Positions 21,718-31,795 of a stretch of 64,000 nucleotides of DNA are shown piece by piece. The DNA lies in contig NZ_ANFZ01000009.1 in NCBI RefSeq assembly GCF_000331245.1, positions 248,001-312,000 of the forward strand, read 5' to 3'. Position 1 is the stretch's first letter, and every line of letters starts with the position of its first letter. Under the pieces are notes generated by a model. It was not told the DNA's origin. It saw only the letters and a list, made by a program, of their open reading frames with translations, and searched no databases. This DNA is from Blastomonas sp. AAP53. GTDB lineage: Bacteria; Pseudomonadota; Alphaproteobacteria; Sphingomonadales; Sphingomonadaceae. The position numbers and the translations under genes are program-made.

Positions 21718-22019
21718 TTGGTATCGAGCATTATCTCGTGGTCAGCTCCATCCTCTTCGTGATGGGCGTGCTGGGCATTTTCCTCAACCGCAAGAACGTC
21801 ATCATCATCCTGATGGCCATCGAGCTGATCCTGCTGGCGGTGAACATCAATCTCGTCGCGTTCAGCGTCTTCCTGGGCGACATGGTGGGGCAGGTCTTCG
21901 CGATGTTCGTGCTGACGGTCGCCGCTGGCGAAGCAGCTGTCGGGCTTGCGATCCTTGTCATCTACTTCCGCGGCCGCGGCACGATCGCGGTTGACGACAT
22001 CAACCAGATGAAGGGTTGA
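21714..22019 (+). CDS. nuoK: NADH-quinone oxidoreductase subunit K
   Basis: A 101-residue, three-helix antiporter-like subunit of complex I (MrpC homologue). The proton-channel glutamates are present in [16 protein letters not shown] and [13 protein letters not shown]. It starts at a GTG overlapping the nuoJ TGA, and ends [13 protein letters not shown] as is usual. Confidence 0.98.
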   Translation: MIGIEHYLVVSSILFVMGVLGIFLNRKNVIIILMAIELILLAVNINLVAFSVFLGDMVGQVFAMFVLTVAAGEAAVGLAILVIYFRGRGTIAVDDINQMKG

Positions 22020-22024
22020 AGCAC

Positions 22025-24022
22025 ATGGCCATTACCCTCATCGTCTTCCTGCCGCTTCTGGCAGCGATCATTGCAGGCCTGGGCAACCGGATCATCGGCA
22101 ATGTCCCCGCCAAGGTCGTCACCACGCTGGCGCTGTTTGCCGCTTGCGGTCTCAGCTGGCCGATCTTCATCGGTTTCCTGAACGGGTCGAGTACCGAATA
22201 TGTCGTGCCGGTCCTCTCCTGGCTGCGCTCGGGCGACCTGCAGTTCGACTGGGCACTGCGCGTTGACACGCTGACCGCGGTGATGCTGGTCGTCGTGACC
22301 TCGGTTTCGGCGCTCGTTCACCTGTATAGCTGGGGCTATATGGACGAGGATCCCGATCAGCCGCGCTTCTTTGCGTATCTGTCGCTGTTCACCTTTGCCA
22401 TGTTGATGCTGGTGACCGCTGACAACCTGGTGCAGATGTTCTTCGGTTGGGAAGGCGTGGGCCTTGCCTCGTACCTGCTGATCGGTTTCTGGTTCCGCAA
22501 ACCCAGCGCCAATGCCGCCGCGATCAAGGCGTTCGTCGTCAACCGCGTCGGTGACCTTGGCTTCATGATGGGCATCTTCGGCACCTTCCTGGTGTTCGGC
22601 ACCGTGTCGATCCCTGCGATCCTCGCGGCTGCGCCGGGCATGGAAGGCGCGACGATCGGTTTCCTGGGCAACCGGTTCGACCTGATGACCGTGCTGTGCC
22701 TGCTGCTGTTCATCGGTGCGATGGGCAAGTCGGCGCAGCTCGGCCTGCACACCTGGCTGCCCGACGCGATGGAAGGCCCGACGCCGGTGTCGGCGCTGAT
22801 CCACGCGGCGACGATGGTCACCGCCGGTGTGTTCATGGTCTGCCGTCTGTCGCCGATGTTCGAGGCCAGCCCGACTGCGCTCACCGTGGTGACGGTGGTC
22901 GGTGCCTGCACCGCGCTGTTCGCCGCGACCGTCGGCCTGGTGCAGACCGACATCAAGCGCGTCATCGCCTATTCGACCTGCTCGCAGCTGGGCTACATGT
23001 TCTTTGCCGCAGGCGTGGGCGCCTACAGCGCGGCGATGTTCCACCTGTTTACGCACGCCTTCTTCAAGGCCTTGCTGTTCCTGGGTGCCGGTTCGGTGAT
23101 CCACGCGATGCACCATGAACAGGACATGCGCTATTATGGTGGCCTGCGGAAACACATCCCGCTGACCTTCTGGGCGATGATGGCGGGTACGCTCGCAATC
23201 ACCGGCGTCGGCATCGTCGGCGTCGCAGGCTTTGCCGGCTTCTATTCGAAGGACGGCATCATCGAGGCGGCGTTCGCCAGCGGCACGCAGGTTGGCCAGT
23301 TCGCGTTCACCATCGGTGTGGTCGCAGCCCTGCTGACCAGCTTCTACAGCTGGCGTCTGATGTTCCTGACCTTCTTCGGCAAGCCGCGCTGGATCCAGTC
23401 CGAGCATATCCAGCACAGCGTCCACAAGACGCCCGAGCAGGCAGGCGCGGACACCACCGGCGGCTATCACCCGCACGAAAGCCCGATGCCAATGCTGTTT
23501 CCGCTAGGAATGCTGACCGTCGGCGCCATTGCAGCCGGTTTCGTCTTCCACCACTCCTTCATCGATGCCGAACATGGCGCTGCATTCTGGAACGGCAGCC
23601 TTTTCTTCGACGCGCACCTGATGCACGAAATGCACGAGGTTCCGTTGTGGGTGAAGCTGGCGTCGACCGTCGCAATGCTGATCGGCCTGATGACCGCGAT
23701 CCTGATGTATCTGGTGAACAACACGCTGCCGGCCAAGGTCGCAGGGGCGCTGTCGCCGATCTACAAGTTCTTCCTCAACAAGTGGTACTTTGACGAGCTG
23801 TACAACCACATCTTCGTCAAGCCCAGCTTCGCGCTCGGCCGCTTCTTCTGGAAGGTCGGCGATGAGGGGACGATCAATCGCTTCGGTCCCGATGGTGCTG
23901 CCGTGCTGGTGGCCTCTGGCAGCCGCATGGCGGTGAAGCTCCAATCCGGTTTCCTTTATAGCTATGCTCTGGTGATGCTGCTTGGCCTTGTGGCCGCACT
24001 CACCTGGCTGATGGTGCGCTGA
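22025..24022 (+). CDS. nuoL: NADH-quinone oxidoreductase subunit L
   Basis: The distal proton-pumping antiporter subunit of complex I, 665 aa. The start is the ATG at 22025 ([15 protein letters not shown]); a TTG at 22016 overlapping the nuoK stop is possible. Key lysines and glutamates are in [39 protein letters not shown] and [14 protein letters not shown]. The long lateral helix and final helix are present in the C-terminal 130 residues, which also contain a His-rich loop (HESPMP, HHSF). Confidence 0.97.
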   Translation: MAITLIVFLPLLAAIIAGLGNRIIGNVPAKVVTTLALFAACGLSWPIFIGFLNGSSTEYVVPVLSWLRSGDLQFDWALRVDTLTAVMLVVVTSVSALVHLYSWGYMDEDPDQPRFFAYLSLFTFAMLMLVTADNLVQMFFGWEGVGLASYLLIGFWFRKPSANAAAIKAFVVNRVGDLGFMMGIFGTFLVFGTVSIPAILAAAPGMEGATIGFLGNRFDLMTVLCLLLFIGAMGKSAQLGLHTWLPDAMEGPTPVSALIHAATMVTAGVFMVCRLSPMFEASPTALTVVTVVGACTALFAATVGLVQTDIKRVIAYSTCSQLGYMFFAAGVGAYSAAMFHLFTHAFFKALLFLGAGSVIHAMHHEQDMRYYGGLRKHIPLTFWAMMAGTLAITGVGIVGVAGFAGFYSKDGIIEAAFASGTQVGQFAFTIGVVAALLTSFYSWRLMFLTFFGKPRWIQSEHIQHSVHKTPEQAGADTTGGYHPHESPMPMLFPLGMLTVGAIAAGFVFHHSFIDAEHGAAFWNGSLFFDAHLMHEMHEVPLWVKLASTVAMLIGLMTAILMYLVNNTLPAKVAGALSPIYKFFLNKWYFDELYNHIFVKPSFALGRFFWKVGDEGTINRFGPDGAAVLVASGSRMAVKLQSGFLYSYALVMLLGLVAALTWLMVR

Positions 24023-24023
24023 C

Positions 24024-25565
24024 ATGAACGATCTGGGCTTTCCTATCCTGTCGCTGATGCTGGCCGTGCCGATGGCAGCGGCTATCGCCTGCCTGTTCGT
24101 CAGCGCCAACACTGCGCGCTGGCTGGCGCTGATCGCCACCTTGGTCGATCTGGCGCTGGGCATCGTGTTGTGGATGAACTTCGACATTGGCGGCGCACAG
24201 TGGCAGTTCGTCGAGCGCGCTGCGCTGTTCGACCGGTTCAGCTGGGCTTTGGGTATCGATGGCATCGCCTTGATGCTGATCATGCTCTCGGTGTTCCTGA
24301 TGCCGATCTGCATTGGCGCGAGCTGGGAAGCGATCCAGACGCGTGTCGGCGAATACATGGCTGCGTTCCTGCTGATGGAAGTGCTGATGATCGGCGTGTT
24401 CGCCGCGCAGGACATCTTCCTGTTCTACATCTTCTTCGAAGCCGGCCTAATCCCGATGTACCTGATCATCGGCATCTGGGGTGGTGCGAACCGCATTTAT
24501 GCCAGCTACAAGTTCTTCCTCTACACCCTGCTCGGATCGGTGCTGATGCTGATCGCGATGTTCTGGATGGTGAACGAGGCGGGCACGTCGGATATCCCGA
24601 CACTGATGGCCTATGACTTCCCGCTGGAAGCACAGTCCTGGCTGTGGCTCGCGTTCTTCGCCAGCTTCGCGGTCAAGATGCCGATGTGGCCGGTGCACAC
24701 CTGGCTGCCTGATGCGCACGTTCAGGCGCCGACCGCAGGCTCGGTGATCCTCGCCGGCGTGCTGCTCAAGATGGGCGGCTATGGCTTCATCCGCTTCTCG
24801 CTGCCGATGTTCCCCGATGCGTCAGTCGATTACATCTGGCTGGTGTTCGCGCTGTCGATGGTCGCGGTGGTCTACACCTCGCTGATCGCGCTGGTGCAGA
24901 GCGACATGAAGAAGCTGATCGCCTATTCGTCGGTCGCGCATATGGCGATCGTCACCGTCGGTCTGTTCGCGTTCAACCGCCAAGGGCTTGAAGGCGCGCT
25001 TGTCGTGATGCTCAGCCACGGTCTGGTTTCGGGCGCCTTGTTCCTGTGCGTTGGCGTGATCTACGATCGGCTGCACACGCGTGAGATCGACCGTTACGGC
25101 GGCCTGTCGATCAACATGCCGCGCTATGCTTTGCTGTTCCTGCTGTTCACCATGGCCTCGATCGGTCTGCCGGGCACCAGCGGTTTCGTCGGCGAATTCC
25201 TCTCGCTGGTCGGCGTGTACGAAGTGTCGAGCTGGGTCGCGATCGTGTCGACCACCGGCATCATCCTGGGCGCTGCGTACATGCTCTATCTCTACCGCCG
25301 CGTGGCCTATGGCGTGATCAAGTCCGATGACGTTGCCGCGATGCCTGACCTGACCAAGCGCGAGATCGCCCTGTTGCTCCCTATCGCGATTGTCGTGCTG
25401 TGGATGGGTGTCTACCCTGAAAGCTTCATGGCACCGATGCGCAAGGATGTCGGCGCTCTCGAAGCCCGGCTTGCCTCGGCCAAGCCGGTTGGCGATGCCC
25501 AGGTCAAGCTCGGCGCCACCCCCGTTCTATCGCCCGCAGCCCATGCTGAAGAAGGCCATCACTGA
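24024..25565 (+). CDS. nuoM: NADH-quinone oxidoreductase subunit M
   Basis: A 513-residue antiporter-like subunit of complex I with about 14 helices. [24 protein letters not shown] holds the conserved glutamate of helix 5, [23 protein letters not shown] the key lysine/histidine region, and [14 protein letters not shown] the helix 8 residues. It starts 1 base after nuoL, and its TGA overlaps the nuoN ATG. Confidence 0.98.
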   Translation: MNDLGFPILSLMLAVPMAAAIACLFVSANTARWLALIATLVDLALGIVLWMNFDIGGAQWQFVERAALFDRFSWALGIDGIALMLIMLSVFLMPICIGASWEAIQTRVGEYMAAFLLMEVLMIGVFAAQDIFLFYIFFEAGLIPMYLIIGIWGGANRIYASYKFFLYTLLGSVLMLIAMFWMVNEAGTSDIPTLMAYDFPLEAQSWLWLAFFASFAVKMPMWPVHTWLPDAHVQAPTAGSVILAGVLLKMGGYGFIRFSLPMFPDASVDYIWLVFALSMVAVVYTSLIALVQSDMKKLIAYSSVAHMAIVTVGLFAFNRQGLEGALVVMLSHGLVSGALFLCVGVIYDRLHTREIDRYGGLSINMPRYALLFLLFTMASIGLPGTSGFVGEFLSLVGVYEVSSWVAIVSTTGIILGAAYMLYLYRRVAYGVIKSDDVAAMPDLTKREIALLLPIAIVVLWMGVYPESFMAPMRKDVGALEARLASAKPVGDAQVKLGATPVLSPAAHAEEGHH

Positions 25566-27028
25566 TGAATTACGCGCTCTGGTTCCAGCTGGCCTCGCCG
25601 GAAATCCTTCTCAGTGCCTCGGGCCTCGTCGTGCTGCTGATTGCGGCATGGGGTGGGGTGCAGTCGTTGCGTCTGGTGAGCATCCTCACCGTGACTGCGC
25701 TGTTCGGCGCGCTTGCGCTGTCGCTCAACTTCCTGTTCGATCCGGCCTTTGCCGAGGGCGCGGATGCGTTCTACGGCCAGTACCGCATGGACCGCTTCGC
25801 CTCGCTATCTAAGGTGCTGGTGTTCCTTTCGGCAATCGGCTGCATCATCGTGGCGCCCAAGTTCTTCGCGCGCGGAAACATGATGCGCCCGGAATATCCG
25901 GTGCTGATCCTGTTCGCGACCATCGGCATGGGCCTGATGGTTTCCGCGGTCGACCTGCTGACGCTGTACATCGGTCTCGAAATGCAGAGCCTTGCGGCTT
26001 ACGTCCTCGCGAGCTTCCTGCGCAGCGATGATCGTTCGGCAGAAGCGGGTCTCAAGTATTTCGTGCTCGGCGCATTGGCGAGCGGCATCCTGCTGTTCGG
26101 CATGTCGCTACTGTATGGCTTTACCGGAACCACCAGCTTCATCGGTATCCAGACGGCCTTTGGCGATGGCGTATCGACCGGCGCATTGTTCGGCATCGTG
26201 TTCGTGCTGTCGGGCCTGGCGTTCAAGATCAGCGCCGTGCCGTTCCACATGTGGACCCCCGACGTCTATGAAGGCGCCCCAACGCCGGTGACGACCTTCT
26301 TCGCCACCGCACCCAAGGTTGCTGCGCTCGCGCTGACCATGCGCGTCGCGATCGAGGCGTTCGGCGGTCAGCAGGCCGTCTGGCAGCAAATCGTGATCTT
26401 CGTGGCTCTGGCCTCGATCATTCTGGGTGCCGCTGGCGCTATCGGCCAAACAAACATCAAGCGGCTGCTCGCCTATTCGTCGATCAACAACGTCGGCTTC
26501 ATGCTCATCGGTCTCGCTTGTGGAACCCCTGAGGGCGCGTCGGCGATGATGACCTATCTGATCATCTATGTCGCGATGACGCTGGGCAGCTTCGTCTGCG
26601 TTCTGGATCTGAACGATCGCAACGGTGCGCCCGTCGAGGACATCGGCAAGCTAGCCGGCCTCTCGCGGACCCGCCCGGGCCTCGCGGCAGCACTGGCCGT
26701 CTTCATGTTCAGCCTTGCCGGCATTCCGCCGCTGTTCGGCTTCTGGGGCAAGTTCGTGGTGTTCGATGCGGCTGTGGCGGCTGGCCTGATCCCGTTGGCA
26801 GCAATCGGTATTGCCGCTTCGGTGATTGGGGCGTTCTATTACCTCAAGGTGATCAAGGTCATGTACTTCGATGAGCCCGCTGACGTGATTGCGCCCAGCG
26901 ATTCACCCGCGCGCATGACGCTGGTGCTCATGACCGCACTGTTCTGTTCGCCGCTTGGTTATTTTGCGACACTGGCGCTCAGCCCTGTCACGGCAGGCGC
27001 TGCCAAGGCACTGTTCTGGTCAGCCTGA
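25565..27028 (+). CDS. nuoN: NADH-quinone oxidoreductase subunit N
   Basis: The 487-residue third antiporter-like subunit of complex I. LYIGLEMQSLAAYVLASFLR carries the helix 5 glutamate, SGLAFKISAVPFHMWTPDVY the lysine/histidine pair, and LLAYSSINNVGFMLIGLA the helix 8 region. The last codons (FWSA, TGA at 27026-27028) overlap the inferred CTG start of birA. Confidence 0.98.
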   Translation: MNYALWFQLASPEILLSASGLVVLLIAAWGGVQSLRLVSILTVTALFGALALSLNFLFDPAFAEGADAFYGQYRMDRFASLSKVLVFLSAIGCIIVAPKFFARGNMMRPEYPVLILFATIGMGLMVSAVDLLTLYIGLEMQSLAAYVLASFLRSDDRSAEAGLKYFVLGALASGILLFGMSLLYGFTGTTSFIGIQTAFGDGVSTGALFGIVFVLSGLAFKISAVPFHMWTPDVYEGAPTPVTTFFATAPKVAALALTMRVAIEAFGGQQAVWQQIVIFVALASIILGAAGAIGQTNIKRLLAYSSINNVGFMLIGLACGTPEGASAMMTYLIIYVAMTLGSFVCVLDLNDRNGAPVEDIGKLAGLSRTRPGLAAALAVFMFSLAGIPPLFGFWGKFVVFDAAVAAGLIPLAAIGIAASVIGAFYYLKVIKVMYFDEPADVIAPSDSPARMTLVLMTALFCSPLGYFATLALSPVTAGAAKALFWSA

Positions 27029-27735
27029 TCGAAACGGTCGCGCTGACGGCCTCCACCAATGCCGATATGCTGGCGCGGGGCGATGCTGGTGCAGCAGAGG
27101 GACTTTGGCTCAGGGCAGAGCAGCAGAGCGGGGGCAGGGGCCGGCTGGGTCGGCAATGGCTGAGCCCGCTTGGCAACCTGTATTGCAGCACCCTGGTCCG
27201 TCTGCAGGCAGATGATCCGCCCGCGCATCTGCTGGCATTTGTGGCTGGGCTGGCGGTGCTCGATACCGCTTTGAGCATTCTGCCCCAATGTGGTGCGCGA
27301 TTGAAATGGCCCAATGACGTTCATGTCGATGGTGCCAAGCTGGCCGGCATATTGCTCGAGCGGCGGCGCGACGTCGTCGTGGTCGGCATCGGCCTGAACG
27401 TCGCGCTGGCGCCGGAAATTCCAGGGCGCACGGTCACCTGTCTGCGCGATCAGGGCGCGATGGCGCAGATTGATGCGGCTGCGGTGATCGAGCTGCTGGC
27501 CGAGCGGTTTGCCGCGCGATTGCTGCAGTGGCGCGCGACGCCACCTGCAACGCTGCTTGAAGTCTGGTGCGCCGCCGCGCATAAGCCGGGCGAAGCGATG
27601 GCTGTCCAGCGGGGGCCGGATGACCGGATCGACGGAGTGTTCGACGGGCTGTCGTCCGATGGTGCGCTGCGGCTCCGCCTGGCAGATGGCCGGGTCGAGA
27701 CGGTCAGCGCCGGGGATGTGCATCTTGTCGGGTGA
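27025..27735 (+). CDS. birA: Biotin-[acetyl-CoA-carboxylase] ligase, inferred CTG start
   Basis: Activates biotin with ATP and attaches it to the biotin carboxyl carrier protein. No N-terminal DNA-binding domain, so a ligase-only enzyme. The biotin-binding triad Ser-Thr-Asn of the family lies in LTASTNADM, upstream of the first ATG (27067), so the protein must start earlier; the frame upstream has no ATG, GTG or TTG before running into nuoN. A CTG at 27025 overlapping the nuoN TGA (CTGA) would give 236 aa. Downstream motifs QQSGGRGRLGRQWLSP, LKWPNDVHVDGAKLAGILLE and GIGLNV are intact. The start codon is an inference. Confidence 0.88.
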   Translation: MIETVALTASTNADMLARGDAGAAEGLWLRAEQQSGGRGRLGRQWLSPLGNLYCSTLVRLQADDPPAHLLAFVAGLAVLDTALSILPQCGARLKWPNDVHVDGAKLAGILLERRRDVVVVGIGLNVALAPEIPGRTVTCLRDQGAMAQIDAAAVIELLAERFAARLLQWRATPPATLLEVWCAAAHKPGEAMAVQRGPDDRIDGVFDGLSSDGALRLRLADGRVETVSAGDVHLVG

Positions 27736-27767
27736 TCTGGGTTTCCTGCTTGTAGAGGGTGGTCAAC

Positions 27768-28544
27768 ATGCTGCTTGCCATTGATGTCGGCAATACCAAT
27801 GCCGTGTTTGCATTGTTCAACGGACAGACGATCAAGACCCGCTGGCGCATCTCGACCGATGCGCGGCGCACGGCGGACGAATATGCGGTATGGCTGAACC
27901 AGCTGCTCGCGCTGGAGGGTTTTGTCCGGCAGGATATCGCCAATGTCATCATTTCGACGGTGGTTCCGCGCGCTCTCCACAATCTGCAGGTGCTGTCGCG
28001 CAAGTATTTCAACGTCGAGCCGCTGATTGCCGGTGTGGAACCTGCCGATTGGCGGATGCAGATCGATGTCGACGAGCCCAAGTCGCTGGGGGCCGATCGG
28101 GCCGTCAACAGCATCGCTGCGCATGCCCTGCATGGCGGCGACCTGATCGTCATCGACTTTGGCACGGCAACCACGTATGACGTGGTGGATTATACCGGTG
28201 CGTACAAGGGCGGAATTATCGCGCCGGGGATCAACCTGTCGCTCGACGCGTTGGTCAACGCTGCTGCCAAGCTGCCCCGCATTGCGGTCGAAATACCCGG
28301 GAACGATGGTTCGGTCATCGGGCGCAATACCGAAGACCAGATGCAGATCGGTGTCTTCTGGGGATATGTCGCCATGATGGAAGGCCTGGTCGCAAGAATG
28401 CGGGCTGAGATTGGTCGTCCCGCCAAGGTTATCGCGACCGGTGGTCTGGCCGTGCTGTTCGATCAGCACACAACGATATTTGATGCGGTCGAACCCGACC
28501 TGACGCTACAGGGTTTGGCCATGATTGCCGAAAGGGCATTTTGA
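27768..28544 (+). CDS. coaX: Type III pantothenate kinase
   Basis: First step of coenzyme A synthesis, pantothenate to 4'-phosphopantothenate, by the ASKHA-fold CoaX enzyme. Start chosen at ATG 27768 with AGAGGGTGG about seven bases upstream. Motifs are [15 protein letters not shown] (phosphate 1), [25 protein letters not shown] and [25 protein letters not shown] near the end closes the nucleotide site. Length 258 aa is standard. Lies between birA and rnj, a conserved neighbour set in Alphaproteobacteria. Confidence 0.96.
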   Translation: MLLAIDVGNTNAVFALFNGQTIKTRWRISTDARRTADEYAVWLNQLLALEGFVRQDIANVIISTVVPRALHNLQVLSRKYFNVEPLIAGVEPADWRMQIDVDEPKSLGADRAVNSIAAHALHGGDLIVIDFGTATTYDVVDYTGAYKGGIIAPGINLSLDALVNAAAKLPRIAVEIPGNDGSVIGRNTEDQMQIGVFWGYVAMMEGLVARMRAEIGRPAKVIATGGLAVLFDQHTTIFDAVEPDLTLQGLAMIAERAF

Positions 28545-28548
28545 TTAC

Positions 28549-30225
28549 ATGAAACCCGGAAAAGAACTGTTGTTCCTGGCCCTTGGCGGGTCGGGCGAAA
28601 TCGGCATGAATGCCAACCTGTACGGCTGTGACGGCAAATGGGTCATGGTCGATCTGGGCATGACGTTCAGCGATCCCGCCTATCCGGGGGTGGAACTGGT
28701 ATTCCCTGACCTCGAGTTCATCGAGGAGCGTTCGGACGATCTGCTGGGCATCGTGCTGACGCATGGCCATGAAGATCATATCGGCGCGTTGCCCTATCTG
28801 GCGGCGGACCTGGGTGTGCCTTTGTACGCCACGCCGTTCACCGCAGACCTGATCCGCCGGAAACTGGAGGAGCAGGGGCTGGTCAAGGACATCCAGCTCA
28901 ATGTCATCGAGAACGAAGGCAGCCTGCAGTTGGGCCCGTTCGGCTTCCGTTATCTGCCGCTGGCACATTCGATCGCCGAAGGTAACGCGCTGCTGATCGA
29001 TACGCCTTATGGCCGCATCTTCCATACCGGCGACTGGAAGCTCGATGACGAACCGGTCATCGGTGTTCCCTCGACGCCTGCTGCGCTGAGCGCGTTGGGC
29101 GACGAAGGCATATTGGCGCTGGTCTGCGATTCCACCAACGTGTTCAATCCCGAAAGCTCAGGGTCGGAAGGCGATGTTCGCGATGCACTCATTGCCGCCG
29201 TCAAGCCGCTCAAGGGCCGCGCGCTGATCACCACCTTTGCTTCCAACGTCGCACGCCTGCACACGCTGGGTGAGGTTGCCAAGGCGACCAACCGGCAGCT
29301 GTGCGTCGCCGGGCGTTCGCTCGACCGGATCATCGCGGTGGCCAAGGCGAACGGCTATCTGCACGATCTGCCTGATCTGGTGGATTTTGACACTGCAATG
29401 GGCCTGCCCCGCCGCGAGGTGCTGGTCATCGCCACTGGCGGCCAGGGCGAGCCGCGCGCCGCATTGGCGCGCGTTGCCGAGGGCAATCACCAGATCAAGC
29501 TGGAGAAGGGCGATACCGTCCTGTTTTCATCGAAGGTTATCCCCGGCAACGAGATCGCGATTGGCCGGATTCAGAACAAGCTCGCTGCCGATGGCGTGCA
29601 GATGGTTACCGATCGCCAGGCCGATATCCATGTCTCCGGTCACCCGGGCCGTCCGGAACTGGCGGAGATGTACCGCTGGATCAGGCCGAAGGTGCTGGTT
29701 CCGGTGCATGGCGAGATGCGCCACATGACCGAGCAGGCACGCTTCGGGCTGGAGCAGGGCATCGCCCATGCCGTGGTCCAGAAGAACGGCGATCTGGTTC
29801 GTCTGGCCCCCGGCAAGCCCGGCGTGATCGGGCAGGAACGTTCGGGCCGTCTGGTGCTGGATGGCGATGTGATCCTGCCCGCCGATGGCCTGACCATGGG
29901 CGAACGCCGCAAGCTTGCGGTCAATGGCCAGGTAAGTGTTGCGGTGGCGCTGGATGGCCGGGGTCGCCTTGCCGGCGATCCGGTGGTGCGTCCCCTGGGG
30001 CTGCCGGTTGAGGATGACCTCGAAGCCTTTATCGCAGAAACGGTGCAGGACGTCCGCGATGCGATCGAAAAGCCCTCCTCGGCCAAGCCAAAGGGCAAGG
30101 GTGGGCGTCAGACGGGCCGGGAAGACAATGTGCAGGAGGCGATCCGGCTTGCCGTCCGCCGTGCCGCCACCCGCTGGACGGGAAAGAAGCCGGTCGTCAC
30201 GGTCTTGATGATCCAGGCCGGCTGA
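28549..30225 (+). CDS. rnj: Ribonuclease J
   Basis: A 558-residue metallo-beta-lactamase/beta-CASP ribonuclease with 5'-exo and endo activity. Start placed at ATG 28549 (MKPGKELLFLALGG), with AAAGGG upstream; an earlier TTG at 28525 lies inside coaX. The zinc motif is LTHGHEDHIGALPYL, with PLAHSI, FHTGDWK and VLVPVHGEMRH supplying later metal ligands. The beta-CASP region and C-terminal domain follow; the tail has a basic linker (KPKGKGGRQTG). Takes part in rRNA and mRNA maturation in Alphaproteobacteria. Confidence 0.95.
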   Translation: MKPGKELLFLALGGSGEIGMNANLYGCDGKWVMVDLGMTFSDPAYPGVELVFPDLEFIEERSDDLLGIVLTHGHEDHIGALPYLAADLGVPLYATPFTADLIRRKLEEQGLVKDIQLNVIENEGSLQLGPFGFRYLPLAHSIAEGNALLIDTPYGRIFHTGDWKLDDEPVIGVPSTPAALSALGDEGILALVCDSTNVFNPESSGSEGDVRDALIAAVKPLKGRALITTFASNVARLHTLGEVAKATNRQLCVAGRSLDRIIAVAKANGYLHDLPDLVDFDTAMGLPRREVLVIATGGQGEPRAALARVAEGNHQIKLEKGDTVLFSSKVIPGNEIAIGRIQNKLAADGVQMVTDRQADIHVSGHPGRPELAEMYRWIRPKVLVPVHGEMRHMTEQARFGLEQGIAHAVVQKNGDLVRLAPGKPGVIGQERSGRLVLDGDVILPADGLTMGERRKLAVNGQVSVAVALDGRGRLAGDPVVRPLGLPVEDDLEAFIAETVQDVRDAIEKPSSAKPKGKGGRQTGREDNVQEAIRLAVRRAATRWTGKKPVVTVLMIQAG

Positions 30226-30256
30226 CCTATTTTGCCGTGATGACAGGACGAAACGC

Positions 30257-30535
30257 ATGAGCTGGACAAGCATCGCAGCGATCTATCTGCTGTTCTGGGT
30301 CATCACCGCGTTTGTGGTGATGCCTTTTGGCGTGCGGACTGCAGAAGAGCTCGGGATTGAAAAGGTGCGCGGTCAGGCTGACAGCGCACCGGGCAATTTC
30401 AAGCCTCTGCGCGTCATCGCCATCACCACCCTCATCTCGGCAGCTGTCTTCGGAATGTTCTATGCCAACTATCTGAACGGGTGGATTGCACCTTCGGACG
30501 TGAACATTTTCGGCAAGCCGCCTGGGGTTGATTAA
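30257..30535 (+). CDS. DUF1467 family membrane protein
   Basis: A 92-residue protein with two helices (about 6-24 and 54-73). The N-terminal IYLLFWVITAFVVMPFGVRT and a middle of about 30 polar residues match DUF1467 proteins, which commonly follow RNase J in Alphaproteobacteria. Function unknown. It starts 31 bases after rnj and is probably cotranscribed. Confidence 0.85.
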   Translation: MSWTSIAAIYLLFWVITAFVVMPFGVRTAEELGIEKVRGQADSAPGNFKPLRVIAITTLISAAVFGMFYANYLNGWIAPSDVNIFGKPPGVD

Positions 30536-30536
30536 G

Positions 30537-30568
30537 CGCAATTCCCTTATTTTGCGGGATTTGCGTTT
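30537..30568 (+). terminator. Terminator-like hairpin after DUF1467
   Basis: CGCAATTCCC (30537-30546) and GGGATTTGCG (30556-30565) form a 10-bp stem with one mismatch and a 9-base loop, followed by TTT. It would end the nuo-birA-coaX-rnj-DUF1467 block. Confidence 0.55.
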
Positions 30569-30620
30569 AGCGCGGGACTTTCAGGGCTGATCGTGTTACA
30601 TAGGTTGCATCGCGCGAACC

Positions 30621-30875
30621 TTACTTCAAGCCTACGCGCGACTGAGAGACCTGCGGCATGCCGCTCCACGCTCTTGCTTGTTCAGCAATAAGAGCGACCT
30701 TTTGCCCAATCTCAATCAGCTGTTTGAAAATCTTCACATCGCCCACCTGCGCGCGCTTCATGCGCCTGGCGCGGGTGAGCGCGATGAGCAGCGTCAGCAT
30801 GCAGAGCTTCAGGCCGCCTTGCTGCACGCGCACGTTTACCCACAGCCCGGCAGTTTCCTGCCCGGCTGAGACCAT
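30621..30875 (-). CDS. Doubtful small hypothetical protein
   Basis: An open frame of 84 codons on the minus strand in an otherwise empty 500-base stretch. It shows coding-like codon choice in its first half and contains a basic amphipathic helix (RRMKRAQVGDVKIFKQLIEI). No signal peptide, clear ribosome-binding site or known family is seen. The frame end lies in the 5' region preceding the cold-shock gene. The bases 30569-31043 hold nothing else convincing, apart from a 10-bp inverted repeat (AGAGACCTGC at 30645, GCAGGTCTCT at 30887). Confidence 0.3.
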   Translation of the reverse strand: MVSAGQETAGLWVNVRVQQGGLKLCMLTLLIALTRARRMKRAQVGDVKIFKQLIEIGQKVALIAEQARAWSGMPQVSQSRVGLK

Positions 30876-31043
30876 TGGAACCGGCGGCAGGTCTCTATGA
30901 GACCGCGCTGGTTCTGTTCTTCCCTAGCAATGGCCGGAGCCGGGCGTTGCAGGGGTCGCAATCGAACTTCCGGCTCCAACTCCGCAGGGGGAACAATCCG
31001 TTTTTTGTGCGGCCTCCTGCGTACTACTCTTAAGGAAATGACT

Positions 31044-31253
31044 ATGCCGATTGGCACCGTAAAGTTTTTCAACGCCGACAAGGGCTATGGCTTCATCCAG
31101 CCCGATGACGGCGGCAACGACGCATTCGTGCACATCAGCGCGGTTGAAGCGTCGGGCATGCGTACGCTCGATCGCGACCAGCGCGTGAACTTCGAGCTGG
31201 AACAGGATCGTCGTGGCAAGATGGCGGCTGTCCGCCTTTCTGCTGCAGCCTGA
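31044..31253 (+). CDS. Cold-shock domain protein
   Basis: A 69-residue CspA-type RNA chaperone. GTVKFFNADKGYGFIQPDDG carries RNP1 (KGYGFIQ) and DAFVHISAV is RNP2. Start chosen at ATG 31044 because AAGGA at 31032-31036 is seven bases before it; an in-frame ATG at 31038 sits too close. The intergenic region upstream is long, which would allow the structured leader usual for cold-shock mRNAs, although the promoter was not located. An unspecific temperature or growth-phase role is inferred from the family. Confidence 0.93.
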   Translation: MPIGTVKFFNADKGYGFIQPDDGGNDAFVHISAVEASGMRTLDRDQRVNFELEQDRRGKMAAVRLSAAA

Positions 31254-31267
31254 GGCTGACAAACCAT

Positions 31268-31297
31268 CTGCGGGGCGGCCTTATCGCCGTCCCGCAG
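31268..31297 (+). terminator. Strong hairpin after the cold-shock gene
   Basis: CTGCGGGGCGGC (31268-31279) pairs with GCCGTCCCGCAG (31286-31297) over 12 bp with a single G-U, around a 6-base loop. There is no T-run, so it may be a terminator between convergent genes or a stabilising 3' end. Confidence 0.55.
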
Positions 31298-31315
31298 CTG
31301 GGCCTGCGTATTCGT

Positions 31316-31741
31316 TTACGCCGGTATAATCTCTTTGGCATCGACGACCCAGAGAATAGGGATCGGGAGATACTGGAGAGACTTTTGTGCGATCACGCCG
31401 TCACGCGTGAGAGAGGCGAAGCCTTGCTCCGGCTGTGCGATCAGCCAGAGCTTGTGCCCTCTGATATTCTTGCTGATGCGCGATGGCAGCCGAGCAGCCA
31501 CGTCAGGCGACATGTCGCCTTTGAAGGCCGTCAGCTTTACAGCAAATTGCTGAGTGATGAACGCGACCATGTTGAGCCGGATCGATCTTGAAGAAACGGA
31601 GCTGTTCCCGTTGGCTTTCGACGCTGCCATCGATTTGGCCGCGCATGGCTTGACGACGCACAACTGAACGAGCGATCCCTTCGCGATCAAGGATGCGCTC
31701 ACCAAAGAGCCGCATCGCGCCGCGTAATGAGCGTCTTCCAT
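31316..31741 (-). CDS. Hypothetical protein of atypical composition
   Basis: From the ATG at 31741 the frame gives 141 residues with plausible protein composition: MEDAHYAARCGSLVSASLIA, a Ser/Lys-rich middle and a C-terminal half with MVAFITQQFAVKLTAFKGD and KLWLIAQPEQGFASLTRDG. The codon third positions are clearly less GC-rich than in neighbouring genes, suggesting recent transfer or relaxed selection. The frame is open further upstream into hisZ, so the start is uncertain. No domain is recognised and no transmembrane segment is evident. It is divergent from hisZ and convergent with the cold-shock gene. Confidence 0.5.
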   Translation of the reverse strand: MEDAHYAARCGSLVSASLIAKGSLVQLCVVKPCAAKSMAASKANGNSSVSSRSIRLNMVAFITQQFAVKLTAFKGDMSPDVAARLPSRISKNIRGHKLWLIAQPEQGFASLTRDGVIAQKSLQYLPIPILWVVDAKEIIPA

Positions 31742-31795
31742 CTCGTTCGCGTCAGAAGGTTTTCCCGCCGCCACTAATCGTCTAAGCGCAGCGGC

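Noticed and set aside
21962-23476. 504-codon minus frame opposite nuoL
   Set aside because: Composition dominated by His, Arg and Asp, typical of an antisense frame; no motif.
30658-30900. 80-codon plus-strand frame in the gap before the cold-shock gene
   Set aside because: Cys/Ser/Arg-rich composition and no ribosome-binding site; the minus-strand frame at 30621 is the less bad candidate there.
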